NCBI GenBank assembly: GCA_965203685.1
Contig: OZ241908.1
Span: forward strand, 2,790,001-2,854,000
Source of the DNA: VXYL01 sp965203685
GTDB taxonomy: Bacteria; Pseudomonadota; Gammaproteobacteria; Pseudomonadales; Azotimanducaceae
Direction of reading: 5' to 3'
Length of the DNA stretch: 64,000 nt
Shown here in pieces: positions 24,313 through 33,252 of this stretch. A program made the position numbers and the translations under genes. A model generated the notes under the pieces. That model saw only the letters and a list, made by a program, of their open reading frames with translations. It was not told the DNA's origin and made no database searches. Each line of letters starts with the position of its first letter. Position 1 is the stretch's first letter.

Positions 24313-25293
24313 CTACTCGGCGTCGCGCTGGAGGCTTGTGTATACGCGGTCGATGAAGCCGAGCGAGCCGGACACCGGTCCGTAGGTCTCGTCGAACTCC
24401 CCGGTCACGCCGGAGGCCACGACGGCCATCAGGCCCTTGCCCTCCGCCATCTGCGCCGCAACGCGCTCGCGCACCGTCGTCAGCATGTCGATGTAGGCCT
24501 GCAGTGTGGCGCTGTCGGTGACTGGACCATGGCCGGGGATGATGATCCCGTTCGGGCCGACCTCATCGAGGATGGACTGGCAGAAGTGGATCATGCCGTC
24601 GATGCTGCCACCACTGTCGACGTCGATGAACGGGTAGCCCGCGTTGTTGAACACGTCGCCGAAATGCACGGCGTTGTGGCCCTTGAAGATCACCGCCGTG
24701 TCGCCCGCGGTGTGTGCGGGTCCGGCGTGCACGAGGTCGATCTCCTCCCCGTTGAAGTGGAAGCGCATGCGGTCGTCGTAGACGATGGACGGTCGCGCTG
24801 CCGGCGGGTACGGCGGTTGGCGATACTTGGTGATGACCATGTTGAGGATGTTCTCCTTGGCCATCATCTCGGCGGAGTTCGCGTGCGCTGCGATCCACGT
24901 CCCCGAGGGACCGAGCGCCAAGTTGCCCTCGGCATGGTCGAAGTGCCAGTGGGTGTTGATCGCGAAGTCGACCTGACCGTCCGCACCCTCGCCGCGGATC
25001 TCCTGGATCGCCGATTCGACCTTCGGAATCACCTCGGGGAACATGTCGTCGACGATCAAGACGCCCTGCTCGCCCACGGAAACCGCGATGTTGCCACCCG
25101 CACCGAACAGCACGTAGAGGCCTTCGCCCACCTGTTCGGTGGTGATCTCGACGGCGTCCAAGTCCCAGTTGAACATGGTGAGCAGTTGCTCGAGGTTGAG
25201 CGGTTCGTCGCTCGCCGCAGCCTCGTCCTGCGCCTGGGCGCTCGCCGACGCGACCGCCAACGCCAGCGCTATCGGCCAGATCTTCTTCATCAT
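24313..25293 (-). CDS. Secreted metallo-beta-lactamase-fold hydrolase
   Basis: A 326-residue MBL-fold protein with a signal peptide (MMKKIWPIALALAVASASAQA). The zinc motif is NTHWHFDHAEGN (HxHxDH), with further ligands in AGPAHTAGDTAV and IPGHGPV. It resembles the periplasmic MBL proteins annotated as cyclase or SoxH/quinoprotein-relay-like hydrolases, not true beta-lactamases. Two adjacent ATGs (25293 and 25290) follow a GGGAGGGG ribosome binding site. The open frame upstream, to 25692, shadows the acyl-CoA dehydrogenase gene. It lies 28 bases after the dehydrogenase and 11 before the glyoxalase-like gene. Confidence 0.86.
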   Translation of the reverse strand: MMKKIWPIALALAVASASAQAQDEAAASDEPLNLEQLLTMFNWDLDAVEITTEQVGEGLYVLFGAGGNIAVSVGEQGVLIVDDMFPEVIPKVESAIQEIRGEGADGQVDFAINTHWHFDHAEGNLALGPSGTWIAAHANSAEMMAKENILNMVITKYRQPPYPPAARPSIVYDDRMRFHFNGEEIDLVHAGPAHTAGDTAVIFKGHNAVHFGDVFNNAGYPFIDVDSGGSIDGMIHFCQSILDEVGPNGIIIPGHGPVTDSATLQAYIDMLTTVRERVAAQMAEGKGLMAVVASGVTGEFDETYGPVSGSLGFIDRVYTSLQRDAE

Positions 25294-25321
25294 GATCCCC
25301 TCCCGTTCATGTCGCCCGGAG

Positions 25322-26491
25322 TCAATCCGGCAGCCCCAGAATACGCTTCGCAATGATGTTGAGTTGCACCTCGGACGTGCCGCCTTCGATCGAGTTGGCC
25401 TTCGAGCGCAACCACTCCCGAGTCGTACCGAGCTCCCTCGGATCGAATCCATCGCCTTCCCAGCCGAGCATCTGGTTGCCCATGATGCCGAGCGACAGGT
25501 CGAGTCGGCGCTTGTTCTGTTCGGTGCCGTAGAGCTTGAACATCGACGACAAGAACGTCGGCGCCTTCCCGGAGCGCATCTCCTCGCCGCTGCGGCGCAC
25601 GGTGAGCCCGTAGGCGATGTCGGTGATGCGGTGTTCGATGACGTCGGCCCGGGTGGTCGGATCGGCGATCTTGCCGTCCTCGTCGCCGACATAGCGCTTC
25701 GCTAGCTCGGCAAGTCCGTAGCCCGTCCGCGCGCTGCTGCCGCCCATGCCACCGATGGACGTGCGCTCGTATTGCAGAAGCCGCTTGCCGACCGTCCAAC
25801 CCTGGTTCAACTCGCCCACGACGTTCCGCTTCGGCACGCGGACATCGTCGAAGAAGGTTTGGCAGAACGGCGACATGCCGCTGATGAGCTTGATCGGCTT
25901 CACGGAGACGCCGGGTGTGGCCATGTCGAACAGGATGAACGAGATGCCCTCGTGCTTCGACGCGTCCGGATCCGTACGCACCAGGCAGAACATCCAGTCC
26001 GCGAAGTTGGCGCCGGAGGTCCAGATCTTCGAGCCGTTGATGACGTAGTCGTCGCCGTCCTCGACCGCCTTGGTCTGCAAGCTCGCGAGGTCCGAGCCGG
26101 AGCCCGGCTCGCTGTAGCCCTGGCACCACCAGATGTCGCCGCGGATGATCTTCGGCAGGTGCTCCTGCTTCTGTTCCTCGGTGCCGAACTCGAGGAGGGC
26201 TGGCCCGATCATCGACAGGCCCATGCCACTGTGCGGATAGTTGGTGCCGATGCGCCGCATCTCCTCGTTGAGAACGTTGTTCTGGTCGCGGTCCAGCCCG
26301 CCGCCGCCATACTCCGTAGGCCACGAGGGTGCCGTCCAGCCACGCTCCGCCATGCGGTCCAGCCAGACTTTCAGTTCCGGGTTTGGATACTCTGCCCGTC
26401 GACCGCCGCCGGTGCTGCCACCCTTGCCATCGCGCATGGTTGGTGGGCAGTTGTCTTCCAGCCAGTCGCGGACTTCCTCTCGGAAACTCAT
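25322..26491 (-). CDS. Acyl-CoA dehydrogenase
   Basis: A 389-residue FAD-dependent acyl-CoA dehydrogenase. The motif WCQGYSEPGSGSDLASLQT is the conserved FAD/acyl-CoA site, followed by YVINGSKIWTSGA. The C-terminus (IEGGTSEVQLNIIAKRILGLP) is the other family signature. It oxidises an acyl-CoA at the alpha-beta bond and passes electrons to ETF. It is the first gene of a three-gene leftward unit and is divergent from the phosphatase-like gene across 138 bases. The acyl chain is not predictable. Confidence 0.93.
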   Translation of the reverse strand: MSFREEVRDWLEDNCPPTMRDGKGGSTGGGRRAEYPNPELKVWLDRMAERGWTAPSWPTEYGGGGLDRDQNNVLNEEMRRIGTNYPHSGMGLSMIGPALLEFGTEEQKQEHLPKIIRGDIWWCQGYSEPGSGSDLASLQTKAVEDGDDYVINGSKIWTSGANFADWMFCLVRTDPDASKHEGISFILFDMATPGVSVKPIKLISGMSPFCQTFFDDVRVPKRNVVGELNQGWTVGKRLLQYERTSIGGMGGSSARTGYGLAELAKRYVGDEDGKIADPTTRADVIEHRITDIAYGLTVRRSGEEMRSGKAPTFLSSMFKLYGTEQNKRRLDLSLGIMGNQMLGWEGDGFDPRELGTTREWLRSKANSIEGGTSEVQLNIIAKRILGLPD

Positions 26492-26629
26492 CGGTGGTTC
26501 GCTCTCCTTCGATGCCGTTCGGCAAAACGGCTACCTTGACGGTGTTTCCCGACGCGCGCAAGCCCCGCGCCGGATGCACGTAAAATTACCGACTCGCCGC
26601 AGACGGCGCACCCATCTCAAGAACCACCC

Positions 26630-27184
26630 GTGACGATCTACGTTTCAAGCCTCGCGGACATGCCCCATCTCGTAGGGCAATTCAGGGTGCGCGACCTCGT
26701 CTCGATCATCCAGCCGAGCGCCCAGCCACCGACGCCCGCGGGAATCGATCCCGCCCGACACCACCGCTGTCCCGTCCACGACATCATCGAGGCGAAACCG
26801 GGCGAAGTCCGGCCAGAGGTCAGCCACATCGAGGAGGTGATTCGGTTCCTCCGGACTTGGGACGGAGAGGCCCCGCTGCTGATCCATTGCCACGCCGGCG
26901 TCAGCCGCTCGACCGCCGTCGCACTGATCGCACACGTGCTGCAGACAGGGGACCCGCGAAGGTCGGCGACCGCACTCCGAGAGGCGTCGACCTACGCGTG
27001 GCCGAACCGACGCATCGTGGCCTTGGCCGACTCGATCCTAGGCCTCGACGGCGAACTCATCGAGGCCCGCGAGAGCATGGGGCCCGCGACGTGGGAAACC
27101 AACCCGGACGACGAGGAAGTCGCGGCGGCCGCCCGGCGTCTGCACGGCTACAAGCCGGCCCGGTACACGACGCTCAGCATCTAG
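26630..27184 (+). CDS. Tyrosine-phosphatase-like protein (Cx5R)
   Basis: A 184-residue protein with the cysteine-phosphatase signature LIHCHAGVSRSTA: Cys87 and Arg93 form the CxxxxxR loop, with the following serine as in dual-specificity phosphatases. A plausible general acid is the aspartate in CPVHDIIE. Similar stand-alone proteins of about 170-190 residues occur in alpha- and gammaproteobacteria and are poorly characterised. It is transcribed alone and ends before a hairpin element. Protein tyrosine, another phosphoprotein or a phospholipid are all possible substrates. Confidence 0.8.
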   Translation: MTIYVSSLADMPHLVGQFRVRDLVSIIQPSAQPPTPAGIDPARHHRCPVHDIIEAKPGEVRPEVSHIEEVIRFLRTWDGEAPLLIHCHAGVSRSTAVALIAHVLQTGDPRRSATALREASTYAWPNRRIVALADSILGLDGELIEARESMGPATWETNPDDEEVAAAARRLHGYKPARYTTLSI

Positions 27185-27215
27185 CAGAACGCGCCGACCC
27201 GGTTCCCGCTGGCGG

Positions 27216-27237
27216 TGCGCGGACGTCCTCGTCCGCA
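27216..27237 (+). repeat. Interspersed hairpin element copy with conserved 3' flank
   Basis: The 22-base hairpin is identical to that at 23481. Its flank (ATGAACCTTGTACGACGCC, 27238-27256) aligns with the segment between the two hairpins at 37825-37892. The full element was therefore probably a paired unit whose second hairpin has decayed here. It lies between convergent genes. Confidence 0.8.
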
Positions 27238-27320
27238 ATGAACCTTGTACGACGCCGGAATCGCGGCCGCGCGCACCGTCAAAGGTCCGCGCGCAGCTCA
27301 GGAACGCCGCCAGACCCCGC

Positions 27321-28091
27321 TCAGTGGTTCCACCACGGCAGATCCGAGAACGACCGGACATCCAACTCGTGGGTCCACACGGAGCGATGTTGCTGCGCGA
27401 TATGCCAGTAGGTGTCGGCGATGCGTTCCGGCAGCATGAGGCCGTCTTCCGCGCCCTTGGTCTCGCGAAGCTGCTGGAACCGTTCGGGGCCAAGCATCTT
27501 GCCGAGGGTGTCCGGTGCGTCCACGGAGCCGTCGACAACGACGTGGGCGACGTGGATGTTCTTCGGCGATAGCTCGGCGTTCAGGGTCTGACAGAGCATG
27601 CGCCTGCCGCCCATGGCGGCGGCGTGGGAGTGCTGGCCCGCGTTGCCGCGAACGGCCGCCGTCGCCGAGGTCACGATCAACGTGCCGTGGCCTCGATCCG
27701 CCATCAACGGGCACGCGGCCTTCGCGAGTCGGAACAAGCCAAAGGTGGCGAGCCGCCAGCCCATCTCGAACGCCTTGTGGCTGGTGTCGGACAGCGCCCG
27801 GTTGCCGATCTGCGCGCCGAGGTTGTAGATCATCACCTCGATCGGGCCGATTTCGGCTTCGACATGGGCGACGCGGTCTTCGATCGCGTTGTCCTCAATG
27901 GCATTCATAAGGAAGCCGGACGCCTCGCCGCCCTCCCCTTCGATCGCTTCCACGAGCTTGGCGAGGCCTGCGCCGTCGCTGCGGCGGCAGAGCACCGCGT
28001 GATAGCCCTCGCGGGCGAACCTCTTGCCTACCGTGCCGCCGATGCCCGCACCGGCGCCGATGACGAGGCAGACTGGTTTCCGGGCACTCAT
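27321..28091 (-). CDS. SDR-family protein with altered catalytic residues
   Basis: A Rossmann-fold protein of 256 residues. The cofactor motif GAGAGIG (12-18) and the IYNLGAQ stretch, in place of NNAG, are visible. The active-site tetrad is broken: Ser142 is present (VTSATA), but the expected Tyr-x-x-x-Lys reads His156-Ala-Ala-Ala-Met160 (SHAAAMGGRRM). Such atypical SDRs exist as a recognised subgroup, so this need not be a pseudogene. It is translationally coupled (ATGA) to the CoA-transferase upstream. The frame is open back to 28640 only as a shadow. Confidence 0.82.
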   Translation of the reverse strand: MSARKPVCLVIGAGAGIGGTVGKRFAREGYHAVLCRRSDGAGLAKLVEAIEGEGGEASGFLMNAIEDNAIEDRVAHVEAEIGPIEVMIYNLGAQIGNRALSDTSHKAFEMGWRLATFGLFRLAKAACPLMADRGHGTLIVTSATAAVRGNAGQHSHAAAMGGRRMLCQTLNAELSPKNIHVAHVVVDGSVDAPDTLGKMLGPERFQQLRETKGAEDGLMLPERIADTYWHIAQQHRSVWTHELDVRSFSDLPWWNH

Positions 28092-29305
28092 CGGATCACC
28101 CCCGCCTCGCGGAGGCCATCCAAATCGTTGCCCTCGAGCCCGAGTTCGCCGCCGAGCACTTCCGTGGTGTGCTCGCCGAGCAGCGGCGCCGGCTCGATCG
28201 GCACGTCGGACTCGGACATCCGCGGTGCGAAACCGAGCAGCCGCACTGGCCCGTGCATGGGGTGGTCGACGGTGTGGACGAAGCCGCGCGCCAACAGGTG
28301 CGGGTCCGTGTGCAACTCGCGGGTGTCTAGGCACGCCGAACACGGCACACCTGCGGCACCTAGGGTTTCCATGACCTCCTGCTTGGTGCGTACGCGCGTC
28401 CACTTGGCCACTTCCTCGTACAACGTGCTGCCGTGGGCGATGCGCGCCTGCATGTCCGTAAAGCGGTCGTCCACCAACAGGTCGGGACGTTCGAGGGCCA
28501 CGCAAAGGTCGTCCCAGTGGCCAGCGGTGATCGGCATCAGGTACACCCAGTCGTTGGGCCCGAACGGTTTGCACGGGTACAGGTCCACCGGCGGCAGCCC
28601 GCCCGATCCCCCGTTGCGAGGCGCGGCCCGTTCGCCCCACTTCGAACCGGAGACGCGTGTACGCATGAAGTACGTCATGGCTTCCTGCATGGAGATCTCG
28701 ATTTGCTGACCCTTGCCGGTGCGTAGCCGCTGCACGTAGGCCGCGAGGATCGCCATGGCGAGTTGCACGCCGGTGCCCGAGTCGCCCGTGGTCGGTCCCG
28801 GGATGACCGGCGGCCGGTCAGCCTCGCCGGTCACGGAGAAGGCACCGGCAGCGGCTTGCGCGATCATGTCGTAGCTCTTGAATCCCGAGTACGGGCCCGA
28901 CGTCCCAAAGCCCTTCAGGCGGGCGTGAATGAGTGGCGGATGGGCGGCCTTCAGCGTTTCGTAGTCAAGACCGAGCCGCTCGATCACGCCAGGGCCGTAG
29001 TTCTCGACAAAGACGTCGAAGCGCGGCAGGAGGCGCATGAACAGCGCATGGCCCTCGGGCTCGCGGAGGTTGATCGCCACGCTCCGCTTGTTGGCGTTCC
29101 AGTTGCAGAAGTAGGCGGAGTACTCCATGTTGGTGCTGCGGCCAACGGCTCTGCCGGGGTCGCCGTGTTCGGGTGCCTCGACCTTGACGACGTCCGCACC
29201 GAGCCAAGCCAGCGCCTGCGTGCACGAGGTTCCCGCCTCGTACTGCGTCATGTCGAGGATCCGCAATCCATCCAATGCCGGTCCGTCGAGTTCGGCCATG
29301 CGCAC
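28088..29305 (-). CDS. CaiB/BaiF family CoA-transferase
   Basis: A 405-residue class III CoA-transferase. Family marks: GLRILDMTQYEAGTSCTQALAWLGADVVKVEAP at the N-terminus, NANKRSVAINLREPEGHALF, DVFVENYGPGVIERLGLDY, and FGTSGPYSGFKSYDMIAQAA with the catalytic aspartate. It overlaps the atypical SDR gene by four bases, so both probably act on one acyl-CoA. It is a distant paralogue of the enzyme at 104-1285. The 99 bases between its start and the toxin gene hold no other gene. Confidence 0.93.
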   Translation of the reverse strand: MRMAELDGPALDGLRILDMTQYEAGTSCTQALAWLGADVVKVEAPEHGDPGRAVGRSTNMEYSAYFCNWNANKRSVAINLREPEGHALFMRLLPRFDVFVENYGPGVIERLGLDYETLKAAHPPLIHARLKGFGTSGPYSGFKSYDMIAQAAAGAFSVTGEADRPPVIPGPTTGDSGTGVQLAMAILAAYVQRLRTGKGQQIEISMQEAMTYFMRTRVSGSKWGERAAPRNGGSGGLPPVDLYPCKPFGPNDWVYLMPITAGHWDDLCVALERPDLLVDDRFTDMQARIAHGSTLYEEVAKWTRVRTKQEVMETLGAAGVPCSACLDTRELHTDPHLLARGFVHTVDHPMHGPVRLLGFAPRMSESDVPIEPAPLLGEHTTEVLGGELGLEGNDLDGLREAGVIR

Positions 29306-29404
29306 TCCCCACCGCTGCGTTCAGGTCAGGGGTGCAATGTAACCCGACGCTGCGTTGGGGGACAGTCCGTTGCCGCCTTAACAGACCTTGCCGGCGAACT
29401 GGCC

Positions 29405-29719
29405 TCAATCCAGGCTGAGCGCAAACCGGATCGCCCTCGCGACACTCGCCATCTTCTCTTCAGAGAGCCGAGCGATCGTTGCGCCTAGACGTCCACGCGG
29501 TACGGTCTGTAGGTGGTCGCAATTCACCGCGCACTCGCGCGGTAGCCCGTCGTCACGAGATAGCACAACCTCGGTCGGGATCTCCCGGATGTGGGTGGTC
29601 ACGGGTGCGACGGTTACTTCCCCCAGACTGGAAATGATCGAGTCGCGAGTCAGGACCACGACGGGACGACGCTTATCTGGCGCGGCGAACTCGTACCAGC
29701 GTACGTCGCCACGCAGCAT
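29405..29719 (-). CDS. MazF/PemK-type toxin
   Basis: A 104-residue protein of the MazF/PemK family, ribosome-independent mRNA endonucleases. The N-terminal LRGDVRWYEFAAPDKRRPVVVLTRD is the family signature (arginine and strand residues of the active site), followed by VTVAPVTTHIREIPTEVVL and the C-terminal helix. Its start overlaps the antitoxin stop as ATGA, the usual order for such modules (antitoxin first). Expression is probably autoregulated through the palindrome at 29993. Confidence 0.87.
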   Translation of the reverse strand: MLRGDVRWYEFAAPDKRRPVVVLTRDSIISSLGEVTVAPVTTHIREIPTEVVLSRDDGLPRECAVNCDHLQTVPRGRLGATIARLSEEKMASVARAIRFALSLD

Positions 29720-29967
29720 CAGTCAGAGCTCCAGGCCTCGTCGCCCCAAGCATGGTCGCCTTCTGGGATGTCGAACTCACCGGGTTCGGCTGGATCACGC
29801 GTATATCCAGCAACATGCCGTGCTTCGAGTTCCTTCTCGTCAAGGCGCGTCAGGGCGTCCCGCAAGGCGTCTCTCGCAAAGGCCGACCGCGTTGTCCCAA
29901 GAGCTTTCACGCGTGCATCGACGCGCTCAACGAGTTCGTTCTCCATTGTCATTTGTATGGTCTTCAT
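29719..29967 (-). CDS. Ribbon-helix-helix antitoxin of a MazEF-like module
   Basis: An 82-residue protein. Residues 1-40 (MKTIQMTMENELVERVDARV, then KALGTTRSAFARDALRDAL) fit a ribbon-helix-helix DNA-binding domain as in MazE or CopG-type antitoxins. The acidic, aromatic C-terminus (PEGDHAWGDEAW) would wrap and block the toxin. It is coupled to the toxin gene by a four-base overlap. A 16-base palindrome lies about 26-41 bases upstream of the start, suiting an operator for this protein. Confidence 0.82.
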   Translation of the reverse strand: MKTIQMTMENELVERVDARVKALGTTRSAFARDALRDALTRLDEKELEARHVAGYTRDPAEPGEFDIPEGDHAWGDEAWSSD

Positions 29968-29992
29968 CCGCGCACTCTACCACTACCATCGC

Positions 29993-30008
29993 CACTATGA
30001 GCATAGTG
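29993..30008. promoter_or_regulatory. Palindromic operator candidate of the toxin-antitoxin module
   Basis: CACTATGAGCATAGTG has perfect seven-base arms around AG. On the minus strand a -35-like TTGACG (30015-30010) immediately precedes it, so a bound ribbon-helix-helix antitoxin would cover the promoter. The matching -10 is weak. The assignment is positional inference. Confidence 0.55.
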
Positions 30009-30021
30009 ACGTCAATCCACA

Positions 30022-30957
30022 TCAAGCTTGGTCGGGCGGTTTAGCCGGCAGACTCGTAGGACGCACGCGAACGGCCGCCGCCTCCTCGAAGATCTCCATG
30101 ATCGCCCAAAGCTCCTTGTGCGCCCAACCTCGGGCCAAACCAGCCACGAACGGCTGTGTTGCCGCCGTCCCGATCGACAGCGGCATGTCGACCTTCTGCG
30201 CCAGTTCCACGGCCAGCTTCATGTCCTTGGCGATGGTGTGGAGCCCCATGTCTGCCGTCTGCCCCGGTGGCGGCTCGGGGTTACGCGTGGTGATGCGCTC
30301 GACCATCGAGCGGAACATCGGGCTGCCGCCGCTGCTCGCGCTGATCACGTCCGTCAACGTCTCCATGCTCAAGCCCGCCTTCACGCCCAAGGCCAAGGCT
30401 TCCATGGTCGCCACCATGCCGATGCCGGCGAGCAGGTTGTTGACCAGCTTCACGGTCGCCCCCGCGCCGCTCTCGCCGACGTGGAAGACTCTCTCGCCCA
30501 AGGCCTGAAGCACCGGCATGGCGCGGTTCAGCGCGGCGCCGTCGCCGCCCACCATGACCGACAACGTCCCCTCACGACGCTGGGCAACGCTGCCGCTCAC
30601 CGGGGCATCCAGGACCGTGACCTCCTTTTCTTGAGCCTGCGCCGCGATCAGGTGAACGACTTCCGGGCTGATCGTGCTCAGCTCGATGTAGATCTCGCCG
30701 GGCTTGGCACCGGCCAGCACACCCTCTGGTCCGAAGGCCACCTCCTTGCTAGCCTCGTTGGACGGCAGCGAAGCCAGGACGATGTCGGACGCCTCAGCCA
30801 CCTCGCGGGCGCTGGTCGCGACCTGCGCGCCGTGCTGGCGGAGTTCCTCAAGGGGTTGCTCACGCAAGTCGTTGACCGTCAATTCGAAGCCTGCCTTGGC
30901 GACATTGATGGCCATCGGTTTGCCGATGCCGCCGAGGCCTATAAAACCTACCTTCAT
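30022..30957 (-). CDS. 3-hydroxyisobutyrate dehydrogenase family (beta-HAD) oxidoreductase
   Basis: A 311-residue NAD(P)-dependent beta-hydroxyacid dehydrogenase. MKVGFIGLGGIGKPMAINVA carries the cofactor motif, APVSGSVAQRREGTLSVMVGG the substrate loop, and GAGATVKLVNNLL the catalytic lysine. The ATG at 30957 gives the standard N-terminus; the open frame up to 31104 belongs to the shadow of the next gene. Relatives include tartronate-semialdehyde reductase and glyoxylate reductase, and the exact substrate cannot be fixed here. It follows the repeat-protein gene by 13 bases and is probably cotranscribed with it. Confidence 0.88.
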   Translation of the reverse strand: MKVGFIGLGGIGKPMAINVAKAGFELTVNDLREQPLEELRQHGAQVATSAREVAEASDIVLASLPSNEASKEVAFGPEGVLAGAKPGEIYIELSTISPEVVHLIAAQAQEKEVTVLDAPVSGSVAQRREGTLSVMVGGDGAALNRAMPVLQALGERVFHVGESGAGATVKLVNNLLAGIGMVATMEALALGVKAGLSMETLTDVISASSGGSPMFRSMVERITTRNPEPPPGQTADMGLHTIAKDMKLAVELAQKVDMPLSIGTAATQPFVAGLARGWAHKELWAIMEIFEEAAAVRVRPTSLPAKPPDQA

Positions 30958-30970
30958 GCCAATCACCGAC

Positions 30971-32098
30971 TCAGTAGACCATGTTCGCGCCGAAGTCCGG
31001 CGTCCGGCCGCCTTTGACCAACGCGGCCCAATCCTTGAGCTTGTCGCTTGGCCAGAAGTTCGAGCAGAGCTCGAAGTACTCCAGCACGACTTCCTGCTCG
31101 CCACGTTCGAGGAGATCCGCCGCTAGCCCCATGTTAGGACCGAAAGTGTCCAGTGTGGGCGCTCCCGAGACCCTGCCCGCCGCCAGCAGGTGATGCTTTG
31201 CCGTGACCACATCGTCCTCGGCCAGCGCAACTCTACCCAGGACAATGTTCGCCTTGTGGATGTGCGACTCGTCCCGGCGGGTGCGGGGAGCCGCGAGCAT
31301 CGCCTCGGCGTATGTTCGCGCATCGCCGTAGAGCCCCGTGTGGAAAGCCGCTTCGGCGAGGCCATCCAAGAGAGACGTCCGCTCCGAGTCGCTGCCGGCC
31401 AGTTCGTATGCGCGCCGCAAGTGCAGAAGCGCGCGGCCTGCAATGGGCGCATGGTCCTCGGTGCGGCGTTCAAGCAACTCCGACGCGCCGGGCGGCAGCC
31501 GCGGGTCGTCGGCATCAATCCCGGCCGGCAATTGAACCCGAGATCTAAGCCGTTCGGCCGACCCGGCCCTCAGGTACAGGTGGCCCAGTTGCGTCGGCCA
31601 CTTCGAGTTCCCCGGGTCAAGCGATTGCACCTTCTCCAGCGTTTCGACCAGTATGTCGCGATCCTGAAAAGGCGAGTAGAAACTCGCCGCGTGGGCTAGG
31701 AACGTCACGTTCGCTGGCTCTCGTTCGAGGTGACTCGCCCACGCGTCCTTGCCCGCGATGTAGCTGTCCGCATCGCCATGCGGGTCGATCTGCACATGCG
31801 GCGTACCGAGGATCCCGGCCTGCGGCGCGTTCCGGATCAGCCACAGGACATGTCCGCTATGGGCGACCCGACTGTCGGGGTCAAAGTACACGTTACGATG
31901 ATGGTAGACGACGAGTTGCGCGCGCGCTTTCAGGTCGTCGGCATCCGTTGCGAGTCGTTCTTCGAGCGTCTCGGCCTCTTCGGCTGTCATCCTCAGGCCC
32001 GCCATCACGGCTTGGGAGTACTCGACGGGTGAGGCCGCGGCCACCCCGGCACACAAAGACAACAGCGCCGCGCAGAAAGCGGTGATCGAACGGTTCAC
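30971..32098 (-). CDS. Secreted helical-repeat (TPR-like) protein
   Basis: A protein of about 375 residues with a signal peptide (SITAFCAALLSLCAGVAAAS). The body is helical with repeat-like pairs (FLAHAASFYSPFQDRDILVE, ALLHLRRAYELAGSDSERTS, IVLGRVALAEDDVVTAKHHL) and resembles TPR scaffolds. Two in-frame GTGs lie six bases apart. The second (32098) stands five bases after AGGAGG, whereas the first (32104) overlaps that ribosome binding site, so the second is preferred. It is divergent from the peptide-transporter operon across about 200 bases. Function unknown. Confidence 0.72.
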   Translation of the reverse strand: MNRSITAFCAALLSLCAGVAAASPVEYSQAVMAGLRMTAEEAETLEERLATDADDLKARAQLVVYHHRNVYFDPDSRVAHSGHVLWLIRNAPQAGILGTPHVQIDPHGDADSYIAGKDAWASHLEREPANVTFLAHAASFYSPFQDRDILVETLEKVQSLDPGNSKWPTQLGHLYLRAGSAERLRSRVQLPAGIDADDPRLPPGASELLERRTEDHAPIAGRALLHLRRAYELAGSDSERTSLLDGLAEAAFHTGLYGDARTYAEAMLAAPRTRRDESHIHKANIVLGRVALAEDDVVTAKHHLLAAGRVSGAPTLDTFGPNMGLAADLLERGEQEVVLEYFELCSNFWPSDKLKDWAALVKGGRTPDFGANMVY

Positions 32099-32301
32099 GG
32101 GCACCTCCTGACCTCTCTTCTCAAGACGTTCGCCATCGGCCGCGGATGCAGCACGTTCTAATGATCTTGTGCTTACGTCCGGTCGGGATCAAGTGCGAAG
32201 CGCAGGGCGTGGCCAGCCACCCTGAGCCGCCAAGGGCGCTTGCCCCCGCCCGGTCGGATCGGACACACTGCGCCGTTCGCGCCCGCTTGAAGCCGGACCG
32301 C

Positions 32302-33252
32302 ATGCAAGCCTACATCGCCCGCCGCCTGCTCGCGCTCGTGCCGACGCTGCTGTTCGTCAGCCTGATCGTGTTCGTGTCGATGCGGCTCATTCCCGGCGAT
32401 GTCATCGACCTGATGCTCGCGCAGAACGACATCGCGACCGGCCAGGACCGCGCGCGCATCGAGGCCGCCCTGGGTCTCGACCAGCCGGTCTACGTCCAGT
32501 ACTTCACCTGGCTTGGCAACGTGGTCACCGGCGACTTCGGCCGCTCGCTGTGGAACAACGTCCCCGTCACCGAGCAACTGCTCGCGACCATGCCGATCAC
32601 TTTCGAGCTAGGGTTCCTGGCGCTGATCGTGGCGCTGACGGTTGCGCTGCCCATCGGCGTGTACTCGGCAATCCGGCAGGACACGGCCGGCGACTACATC
32701 GCGCGCTCGTTCTCGCTCGTCATGCTCGCCGTGCCCGGTTTCTGGCTCGGCACGCTGGTGATGGTTTTCCCGTCGGTGTGGTGGCGGTGGGCGCCCGAAC
32801 TGGAGTACACCCCGTTCCTCGAAGATCCGATCAAGAACCTCCAGCACCTGATCGTGCCCGCCATCCTCCTGGGCCTGTCGATGTCGGCGGTGACCATGCG
32901 CATGACGCGCACCATGATGCTGGAGGTGCTGCGCCAGGATTACATCAGGACTGCCCGCGCCAAGGGCGTCGGTGAAGCGCTGCTGATCCTGCGCCACGCG
33001 CTGCGCAATGGACTCATCCCCGTCGTGACCCTAATCGGCCTGCAGGCACCGCTGTTGATCGGCGGGGCGGTGATCTTCGAACAGATCTTTGTCGTCCCCG
33101 GCATGGGCCTGTTGTTGCTTGAGGCCGTCTTCCAGCGCGACTACCCAGTCGTCTCCGGGGTGTTCCTCGTGGCCGGCGCCAGCATTCTCCTGATCAACCT
33201 GGTCGTCGACCTGAGTTACGGCTGGCTGGATCCGAAGGTCCGTCACCAATGA
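32302..33252 (+). CDS. Peptide ABC transporter permease (DppB/OppB type)
   Basis: A 316-residue inner-membrane subunit of a dipeptide/oligopeptide importer. It starts MQAYIARRLLALVPTLLFVS, the characteristic N-terminus, and has six membrane segments. The ATPase-coupling loop reads DYIRTARAKGVGEALLILRHALRNG. The ATG at 32302 is chosen on homology; the open frame upstream lacks conserved sequence. It shares four bases (ATGA) with the second permease gene. Confidence 0.92.
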   Translation: MQAYIARRLLALVPTLLFVSLIVFVSMRLIPGDVIDLMLAQNDIATGQDRARIEAALGLDQPVYVQYFTWLGNVVTGDFGRSLWNNVPVTEQLLATMPITFELGFLALIVALTVALPIGVYSAIRQDTAGDYIARSFSLVMLAVPGFWLGTLVMVFPSVWWRWAPELEYTPFLEDPIKNLQHLIVPAILLGLSMSAVTMRMTRTMMLEVLRQDYIRTARAKGVGEALLILRHALRNGLIPVVTLIGLQAPLLIGGAVIFEQIFVVPGMGLLLLEAVFQRDYPVVSGVFLVAGASILLINLVVDLSYGWLDPKVRHQ

